Source: an uncultured Alphaproteobacteria bacterium
GTDB lineage: Bacteria > Pseudomonadota > Alphaproteobacteria > Rhodobacterales > Rhodobacteraceae
Length of the DNA stretch: 44,788 bases
Reading direction: 5' to 3'
NCBI GenBank assembly: GCA_902586885.1
Contig: CACIJG010000016.1
Span: 1 to 44,788, forward strand
The position numbers and the translations under genes were made by a program. The notes under the pieces were generated by a model. The model did not search any database. It saw only the letters and a list, made by a program, of their open reading frames with translations, and was not told the origin of the DNA. Numbering within the stretch: the stretch's first letter is position 1; each line of letters starts with the position of its first letter. Below are positions 38,877 through 44,788 of this stretch, one piece after another.

Positions 38877-38896
38877 AAGATAAATAGAGGAAAGTA

Positions 38897-40999
38897 TTGA
38901 ATATAAAATCAAAAATGAAAATATTAGCAGTGTTTTCATTCTCTCTATTAATTTTCATTGTATCTCCTGCAGAAAGTCAAGAACGCTATTTAGATTATAA
39001 TGAGAAAGACATTGAATATCTCAAAGAGGCATTAAAATATTCCGATGCAAATATGTGGGTTGAGGCATTTAATGAAATTGAGAAAACTAAGAATAAAAAC
39101 TTAAAGAATTTGATTACTTGGTTGAAATTACGTCAGGAAAAAGGAAATTTTGAAGAATATTTAATCTTTATTAAACAAAATAAAGATTGGCCGCTTCTTA
39201 GGGAAATAAGTAAGAAAGGTGAGAAAACATTAACCGATAAAGTGCCTGAGCATAAGGTTTTAAATTATTTTAGCCTAAATAAAAACTGTATTGAGCTCGA
39301 GAGATTATCTCAGGAACTTTTCAGAAAATTTTGCTTGCCTGGAACTGCTCAAGGGTCAATTCAACTTATAAAAACAAAAAAAATTAGAGAAAACTCTAAA
39401 AGGTATAATCAAATTCTAAATAACCTGATTGTTAGGCAAAACTTGTCTAAAAAGGAATTTGATTTGCTTCTTAAAAAATATAATTCTGAATTCCAAGACC
39501 TTAAGTATCAAAGATTAAAATATTTTATTTCTCGGAATAATATTCAGGAATTAAAAAGGCTCTCAAGCTATGTTGATAAAGAAAATCAGAGTCTCTTGAA
39601 CCGGGTCTTTTTGTTAAAAAAAGGTAATAAAAGTTCTACCATTAAGTTTAGAAAAGATTTCTCGAATAATGAGCATCTCGTGTATGAAAGAGTATCCTAT
39701 TTAAGAAGATCTGGACAATATGATAAAGCTCAGGAAATTATAAGGAAGTTCTCTGTAAAAAACTACAATAAGCTACAAGATCCAAGATGGCTAAATGTTA
39801 AACAAATATATGCCCTTCGCGCCTTGCGAGGTGGATATGGTAAGAGGGCATATCAAATCGCAAAAACAAATTATAATTACTCTGATAAGCCGTACATCAT
39901 AAGTGATTACTTGTATCTCGAATGGTTGGCTGGTTTTATAGCTTTAGAGTTTAACCAAGATCCAAAGTTAGCAATAAAGCACTTCCACAATTTTCTTTCA
40001 GTACTGATTGAGTGGGAAAATAAATGCAAAATAATACGAAAGCTCAACATCAATGAAAATATAATTTCTTTTGACGTAGCAAAAGCAAGGATAGGTTATT
40101 GGTTAGGTAGAGCTTATGAAATACAAAAAGATAATAAAAACTCTAAAAAGTATTATCTGGCTTCTGCCAAATTTGATTACACATTTTATGGGCAGCTATC
40201 TATGGAGAGAGCAAAAATAAAGCCAAATAAGCGTATTTTAGAGATTTCTAGCCATGATAATAAGCTAAAGCCATTACAAAATGAACTAATCGATGTATCT
40301 CTAAACTTATTTTTTGCTGAGAGAGGTGTTTTAGCAGACTATTTTGCGGGTGAGGGATCATTTTTACTTAACGAAAAAGAAAGAAAGGATCTTTCCAAAA
40401 AGTTTCTTCAATTAGGGTTCACTAAAGGAGCCTTAACTATAGCAAAAAAATCTAATGAGCTGAGAAATCCAATTTATGAAGCTCTTTTCCCATTGCATGA
40501 TATCCTGCCTCTAAAACAAAAAATAGACCCAGCTTTGGTTCTATCTGTTATTAGGCAAGAGAGTGAATTTTTTAGGGCTGCGAAATCTAGAACAGGAGCC
40601 CTTGGCTTAATGCAGGTCATGCCCGCAACCGCAAAGGAGGTTTCGAGAAAACTCAAGATAAAATATGTAAAGCGTGACCTTTTAATTGACGAAAATTACA
40701 ATGTTCAAATAGGTACATATTATTTGAAATATTTACTCAATAGATTTGAAGGGAGCAAAATTCTAAGCTTGGCAGCCTACAATGCCGGTCCAGGAAAGCT
40801 TAAAAAATGGGTTAATAAGATGGGGGATCCAAGAAAAAAGGGAATAGATCCCTTAGTTTGGATTGAGTTAATCCCCTATGGAGAAACTAGAAACTATTTA
40901 AAAAGAGTTTTAGAAGCTTATTGGCCATACAAAATGAAAATAAACCAGGAATTATCGCCACCAAATTTAGGAAAAAAATACTTTGGACATCAATTCTAG
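38897..40999 (+). CDS. slt: Soluble lytic murein transglycosylase (Slt family)
   Basis: A 700-residue periplasmic peptidoglycan-cleaving enzyme. A signal peptide covers about residues 1-27 (KMKILAVFSFSLLIFIVSPAES). A long alpha-helical superhelix of repeats (about 30-540) follows. The C-terminal SLT domain has catalytic Glu555 in VIRQESEF, then SRTGALGLMQVMPATA and LAAYNAGPGKLKKW. The start is TTG 38897, supported by AGAGG six bases upstream; the first ATG (38915) is too far from that site, though it would still leave a signal peptide. Base composition is very A-rich, with many Lys/Asn. It is convergent with the EamA transporter, with only two bases between the stops. Confidence 0.93.
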   Translation: MNIKSKMKILAVFSFSLLIFIVSPAESQERYLDYNEKDIEYLKEALKYSDANMWVEAFNEIEKTKNKNLKNLITWLKLRQEKGNFEEYLIFIKQNKDWPLLREISKKGEKTLTDKVPEHKVLNYFSLNKNCIELERLSQELFRKFCLPGTAQGSIQLIKTKKIRENSKRYNQILNNLIVRQNLSKKEFDLLLKKYNSEFQDLKYQRLKYFISRNNIQELKRLSSYVDKENQSLLNRVFLLKKGNKSSTIKFRKDFSNNEHLVYERVSYLRRSGQYDKAQEIIRKFSVKNYNKLQDPRWLNVKQIYALRALRGGYGKRAYQIAKTNYNYSDKPYIISDYLYLEWLAGFIALEFNQDPKLAIKHFHNFLSVLIEWENKCKIIRKLNINENIISFDVAKARIGYWLGRAYEIQKDNKNSKKYYLASAKFDYTFYGQLSMERAKIKPNKRILEISSHDNKLKPLQNELIDVSLNLFFAERGVLADYFAGEGSFLLNEKERKDLSKKFLQLGFTKGALTIAKKSNELRNPIYEALFPLHDILPLKQKIDPALVLSVIRQESEFFRAAKSRTGALGLMQVMPATAKEVSRKLKIKYVKRDLLIDENYNVQIGTYYLKYLLNRFEGSKILSLAAYNAGPGKLKKWVNKMGDPRKKGIDPLVWIELIPYGETRNYLKRVLEAYWPYKMKINQELSPPNLGKKYFGHQF

Positions 41000-41001
41000 A
41001 G

Positions 41002-41862
41002 TCATTCTTTTCTTTCTTTTGAGTAATAAAAAACTCCTGAACCTATTACAATGATCGACCCCAATAAGATTGAGTATGTAAGTTGTTCTGAAAATATAGC
41101 TATTCCTATTATTGAAGCAAAAACGAAATGAAAAAATGCAAAAGGTTGAATTGCAGAAGCCTCTGCAACTTCAAAAGCTTTAATTAATAAGAAGTGACCC
41201 AATATTCCCAGTACTGACAGAATTGCTATCCAAACTATGTCGAGACCAATTATCTGTTTCCAAAAAACAGGAAATAAAAAAGTTACCAAGAAACCCCCTG
41301 TCAATCCGGTCCAAATGAAACTTGTATAACTACTATCTTTAAGGCCGGCTTTCCTGGTTAGAACACCATATAAAGCGAATAGAATAGCTCCTATTAAAGG
41401 AATAATTGATGAAGATTGAAAAACAGTTGATCCGGGTTGAATAATAATTAGAATTCCACAAAATCCTATGATGATTGCGATGAGTTTATTTGTAGTGAGT
41501 GTCTCTTTTAAAATTAGTACTGAGAATAGCGCAGCCAACAGTGGGTAACATGAGAAAATAGCAGAGGTTGTAAGAAGACCAACTACCGTAAAAGAATATA
41601 CTGTAATAAAAACCTCTAATATTAAAATAGTGCTTCTGACCAGTTGTAGAATTGGCTGTTCTGTTTTAATCAATTTTCTGGCTTTTTGGGAAAATAAAAA
41701 ACAAACAATTATACAGAATGCTAAGAACCAAAAACGGATAATCATTGTAGTAATTACATTATATTTTTCTGCCAAAAACCTTGAAACTCCATCTTGAGTT
41801 GCAAAAATTAGTGTGGCCAAAATCATTAAGAAGATGCCAAGCCTTATATTCTCGCTACTCAA
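41002..41862 (-). CDS. EamA/DMT family transporter
   Basis: A 286-residue protein with ten hydrophobic helices in two EamA repeats: IFLMILATLIFATQDGVSRFLAEKY in the first and the second beginning near IPLIGAILFALYGVLTRKAG. LILKETLTTNKLIAIIIGFCGILII is the usual helix 4-5 junction. These are drug/metabolite exporters of very varied substrate; none can be assigned. It follows the hotdog dehydratase gene by one base on the same strand, so the two are probably co-transcribed. Confidence 0.88.
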   Translation of the reverse strand: MSSENIRLGIFLMILATLIFATQDGVSRFLAEKYNVITTMIIRFWFLAFCIIVCFLFSQKARKLIKTEQPILQLVRSTILILEVFITVYSFTVVGLLTTSAIFSCYPLLAALFSVLILKETLTTNKLIAIIIGFCGILIIIQPGSTVFQSSSIIPLIGAILFALYGVLTRKAGLKDSSYTSFIWTGLTGGFLVTFLFPVFWKQIIGLDIVWIAILSVLGILGHFLLIKAFEVAEASAIQPFAFFHFVFASIIGIAIFSEQLTYSILLGSIIVIGSGVFYYSKERKE

Positions 41863-41863
41863 A

Positions 41864-42700
41864 TTATCTAGCCTTTGCCTTCATAGATATATTCCCTGAT
41901 TTATCACTTATCCATAAATCAAGACAATCATCTTTCTCAATTAAATGGATGCTAAATTTCTCTTTAACAAAAATAGGGTTTAGCGCTTTGAACTCAAACT
42001 TTTTGAGATCACCGTTAAGTTTTTCATCAGCTATCTGAACTAGCTGTTGGGCAATAAGGGGACCGTGTACCACAAGGTTTGGATAAAATTCAGTTGTTTT
42101 ACAGTATTCTAGGTCATAATGAATTCTATGACTATTCATCGTAAGCGCTGAATATTGAAATAACTGTTGAGAGTTAAAAGTATTTTCTTTTATAAGCGAA
42201 GAAAGATCATAATTTTCTTTTGTTTCTGATTGGGTGAATTTTTCTCGGTTTGGCAGGTAAATTAAATTTTGCTTTTCGGTTAATAAAATATTTTCGTTGT
42301 TTTTATAGTCGTTTCTGATTTGAATTATACAAAATTTTCCACTGCTACCGGTTTTATATTTAATATCTTCCACAGTAATTTCTCTCGAGACACGCATTCC
42401 AATTTTTAAAGGTTTAAAAAAAACGATATCACCGCCACCCCACATGCGTCTGGGAAAACCGCTATTCGGTATGATGTTGTTTCCGGGTTTAATATGCCCA
42501 TCTCTACCTAATAAATCTTTAGAGGCAGTCTCCCAACAAAAGAACCAATGCCAGTATTTAGGAAGGGGAGTTCCCTCATTCAGAGTTAAATCTGGTAAGT
42601 CAAATAAATTTTTTGCTACAGACGCTCGAGCATAATCTATTTGATCCTCAATTTTTGTTTTTTTACCGATGTATTTTTCAATCTCTTTTTCAGATACCAC
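41864..42700 (-). CDS. Double-hotdog acyl-CoA dehydratase/hydratase (HTD2/FAS1-like)
   Basis: About 278 residues with two hotdog halves. The N-terminal FAS1-like dehydratase half contains PKYWHWFFCWE and GFPRRMWGGGDIVFFKPLKIG. The C-terminal half has the active-site-like FQYSALTMNSHRIHYDLEYC and LVVHGPLIAQQLVQIA. This arrangement is that of HTD2-like proteins, including mesaconyl-C4-CoA (3-methylfumaryl-CoA) hydratase and itaconyl-CoA hydratase. The exact substrate is unknown. I chose GTG 42700 because AGGGGAAG lies just upstream; an ATG at 42754 would add 18 unconserved residues and bury that site. One base separates it from the EamA gene. Confidence 0.82.
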   Translation of the reverse strand: MVSEKEIEKYIGKKTKIEDQIDYARASVAKNLFDLPDLTLNEGTPLPKYWHWFFCWETASKDLLGRDGHIKPGNNIIPNSGFPRRMWGGGDIVFFKPLKIGMRVSREITVEDIKYKTGSSGKFCIIQIRNDYKNNENILLTEKQNLIYLPNREKFTQSETKENYDLSSLIKENTFNSQQLFQYSALTMNSHRIHYDLEYCKTTEFYPNLVVHGPLIAQQLVQIADEKLNGDLKKFEFKALNPIFVKEKFSIHLIEKDDCLDLWISDKSGNISMKAKAR

Positions 42701-42771
42701 TATACTTCCCCTCAAAAAATTAAACTCTGAAAAGCAATCTTGGTAATATAACAAAGATCTCTATACTGTTC

Positions 42772-43320
42772 TTAAATATTTTGATAAAGTTTTTCCAATA
42801 ATGAATCTAATAACTGATTAGATTTTTGATCCAAAAGCTCTCCATTATTTGAGAACGCCTTGCTTGAGTTTGCTATTAGAACTTCTGGTGATTGAATTAA
42901 TTTACAATCAAAAGGGGTTAAACAATTTCTAAGCATATACTGGCTTCTTTCTCCTCCTGATCGGCCGTCTGTGGCTGAGAGAATAGCAATATTTTTGTTG
43001 TTTAACGGATTTGGTTTAACTCTGGATAGCCAATCCAAGCAATTTTTTAAAGATCCTGAAATTCCTTTGTTATATTCGGGAGTAGATATCAAAACGGCAG
43101 AGGCGTATCGAATTTCCTTCCCAAGCTTCTCGACTGCCTCTGGCAATCCATGAGTTTTTTCAATATCGTCGCTATAAAGTGGAAAATTTATCTCACCCAA
43201 AGAAAATTTAATTTCTTTATTTAATTTCTTAAGTTTTTTATCTGCGCAATTAAGAAGTTTAATGTTTGAGGATTCTTTTCTTAATGATCCTGAGATACCA
43301 ATTACCGATAAGCTAGCCAT
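42772..43320 (-). CDS. NADPH-dependent FMN reductase family protein
   Basis: A 182-residue flavodoxin-like protein. GISGSLRKESSN (8-19) is the FMN phosphate-binding loop, and STPEYNKGISGSLKNCLDWLSR is the second family motif, with SATDGRSGGERSQ after it. Members (ChrR, ArsH-like, azoreductase/quinone reductases) reduce flavins, quinones or metals; the substrate is not readable. It is divergent from smc by about 150 bases and 71 bases upstream of the hotdog dehydratase. Confidence 0.9.
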   Translation of the reverse strand: MASLSVIGISGSLRKESSNIKLLNCADKKLKKLNKEIKFSLGEINFPLYSDDIEKTHGLPEAVEKLGKEIRYASAVLISTPEYNKGISGSLKNCLDWLSRVKPNPLNNKNIAILSATDGRSGGERSQYMLRNCLTPFDCKLIQSPEVLIANSSKAFSNNGELLDQKSNQLLDSLLEKLYQNI

Positions 43321-43420
43321 AATGTTTTTATCCTTGAAATTTGTTTAGTTACCGATTTTTGGTTGAATCAGTTAATAAAAAATGTCTTTATCTTGTTATT
43401 ACGTAATGTTTAATAAAATT

Positions 43421-43429
43421 TGTTATAAT
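43421..43429 (+). promoter_or_regulatory. Candidate extended -10 promoter of smc
   Basis: TGTTATAAT is a consensus TATAAT (43424-43429) with an extended -10 TGN, and no good -35 at the usual distance. Transcription would start near 43436, about 34 bases before the TTG start of smc. A palindrome ATTACGTAAT (43398-43407) lies where a -35 or operator would be. Confidence 0.45.
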
Positions 43430-43469
43430 GTTGACTTGTAGATTTTTCAAATAAAAAGGGAAATTACTC

Positions 43470-44788
43470 TTGGAGATAAAAAAACTTCGGCTACTGGGCT
43501 TTAAAAGCTTCGTAGAACCTACAGAGGTGAATATTTTGCCAGGCCTTACAGGCATAGTTGGGCCAAACGGTTGTGGAAAGTCCAACATTATAGACGCATT
43601 CCAATGGTTAATGGGTGAAAGCAGGCCATCTTCAATGAGAGCCTCTGGGATGGATGATGTAATATTTTCAGGAGTTGCTACTAGACCTAAGCGAAATTTT
43701 GCAGAAGTTGTTTTAGAAATAGACAACAATAAGAAGTTGGCACCAGGAGAATTTAATCGTCATTCAGAAATAGAAATTTCAAGAAAAATAACTAGAGAGA
43801 TAGGCTCCTCATACAAACTAAATGGAAAAGAAATAAGAGCAAGAGATGTTCAGACACTTTTTGCAGATATAGCTACCGGTTCTAGCTCCTCCAGTCTGAT
43901 TAAGCAGGGGCAAATAGCGGAATTGCTGAATATGAAACCCAAAGACAGAAAGCGTATTTTAGAAGAGGCAGCAGGAATTTCAGGTTTGCATCATAGGCGT
44001 CATGAGGCTGAACTCAAATTAAACGCTACCGAAAGAAACCTTGATAGATTACAGGATATAATTTCTCAACTGGAGACCCAATTGAGATTGATAGAAAAGC
44101 AGGCACGGGAGGCAGAAAGATATTCAAAACTTTCTAAAGATATTCGAGATTTAAAAGGAATTTACTTATTAAAACAATATCTTGATAATAACAGAAAATT
44201 GGATGAATCTGATGTGCAATTGGGGGAAAACCTAAAAAAATTATCTAAATTTGAAATAGATACTTTGGGTCTAGAGAGACAGATAGAGGAGCTTCAGTCA
44301 AAATTACCAGAAGCTAAAGATGATGTTGCTGAAAGATCAAAAAAAACCCAGAACTTACTTTTAGAGAAGCAAGCAATATCGAATAAAATTAGGTTGTCAG
44401 AGCTACAATTGGAAGAGCTTAAGCAACTTAAAAGCCAAAATGCCATTGATTTTGATAGAGAAAATCAACTTCTTAAAGACGCTGAAATAGAAGTAAAAGC
44501 TCTATCATCACAACTAGAAGAGATTGATAAGAGAATCGATGGATTGGGTGAATTAGATAGTGATGATATAAAGAACCAGAAAAACCTTGAAGACCAATAT
44601 TCATCATTGGAAAAAGACTACGTGGATTGCAGACAGAGATTAGATCAATTAAGAGCTGAAAAAGTCTTAAAAAAGGAAAGAATTGAAGAGAACATTTCCT
44701 ATATTGCAGGATTAAAACAATCAATAGAGTCAATTAAAAGAGATTTAAATAATAGCAAGTCTGCCGAGCAGCAAGCTTGTTCAAACTT
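43470..44788 (+). CDS. smc: Chromosome segregation protein SMC (partial, cut by window end)
   Basis: The open frame runs off the right edge after about 439 codons. It begins LEIKKLRLLGFKSFVEPTEV, the alphaproteobacterial SMC start. Walker A is GPNGCGKSN (about 33-41), with the conserved FQWLMGE and the SSSSLIKQGQIAELL (Q-loop/arginine region), then RKRILEEAAGISGL. From about residue 175 the sequence becomes heptad-like coiled coil (NATERNLDRLQDIISQLE and onward). SMC is the condensin ATPase that organises sister chromosomes; the missing part holds hinge, second coil and Walker B. The start is TTG 43470, with AAAAAGGG nine bases upstream; no ATG fits. Confidence 0.95.
   Translation, partial: MEIKKLRLLGFKSFVEPTEVNILPGLTGIVGPNGCGKSNIIDAFQWLMGESRPSSMRASGMDDVIFSGVATRPKRNFAEVVLEIDNNKKLAPGEFNRHSEIEISRKITREIGSSYKLNGKEIRARDVQTLFADIATGSSSSSLIKQGQIAELLNMKPKDRKRILEEAAGISGLHHRRHEAELKLNATERNLDRLQDIISQLETQLRLIEKQAREAERYSKLSKDIRDLKGIYLLKQYLDNNRKLDESDVQLGENLKKLSKFEIDTLGLERQIEELQSKLPEAKDDVAERSKKTQNLLLEKQAISNKIRLSELQLEELKQLKSQNAIDFDRENQLLKDAEIEVKALSSQLEEIDKRIDGLGELDSDDIKNQKNLEDQYSSLEKDYVDCRQRLDQLRAEKVLKKERIEENISYIAGLKQSIESIKRDLNNSKSAEQQACSN

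Noticed and set aside
43470-44788. Possible truncated smc
   Set aside because: The frame is open to the window edge, so the missing C-terminal half is due to the window boundary, not a defect.

Overview
The window is an AT-rich, very densely packed stretch of bacterial chromosome. Gene content and order point to an alphaproteobacterium of the Rhodobacterales type, probably a streamlined marine one. The main evidence is the DUF2794 and FYDLN-acid proteins, a TauE/SafE exporter next to a TIGR02186 protein, the glnD-murJ-trpS-USP-nfuA-tsaB-rimI string, and ethylmalonyl-CoA pathway genes embedded among TCA-cycle genes. The taxonomic placement is inference from remembered family and synteny patterns; no database was searched.

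Layout. 1-2900: hspQ (+), then on the minus strand an FYDLN-acid protein, tRNA-Ala(GGC), a DUF2794 protein and a gamma-glutamyltransferase. 2900-20550 is the metabolic core. The minus-strand operon mdh-sucC-sucD-sucA-sucB-lpdA covers 2-oxoglutarate to succinate plus malate oxidation. The plus-strand run mcl2-mch-sdhCDAB combines two ethylmalonyl-CoA/glyoxylate enzymes with succinate dehydrogenase, and the divergent pair ecm (-) / ccr (+) follows. Together these assimilate acetyl-CoA-derived carbon through crotonyl-CoA, ethylmalonyl-CoA and mesaconyl-CoA, delivering malate and succinate directly to the neighbouring TCA enzymes. 20550-22230: TIGR02186 and TauE/SafE membrane proteins. 22530-27215: a complete BMP/PnrA-type ABC uptake operon (binding protein, double ATPase, two permeases), probably for nucleosides. 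27212-34804 (minus): rimI, tsaB, nfuA, universal stress protein, trpS, murJ, glnD. 34930-37410 (plus): rsmI, gshB, queuosine-precursor transporter. 37413-38764 (minus): smpB, dapA. 38897-40999 (plus): lytic transglycosylase. 41002-43320 (minus): EamA transporter, double-hotdog dehydratase, FMN reductase. From 43470 (plus): the start of smc, which runs off the window.

Most of this is housekeeping sequence and I found no obvious new defence or mobile system: no IS element, phage gene or CRISPR array. The items most worth a second look are small. tsaB is split by an A10 homopolymer frameshift. A perfect 14-bp hairpin lies at the binding-protein/ATPase junction of the ABC operon. A perfect 16-bp inverted repeat sits in the dapA/slt divergent promoter. 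The DUF2794 gene begins within a few bases of the CCA end of tRNA-Ala. Convergent genes share stop-codon bases without visible terminators, and several genes start with TTG.
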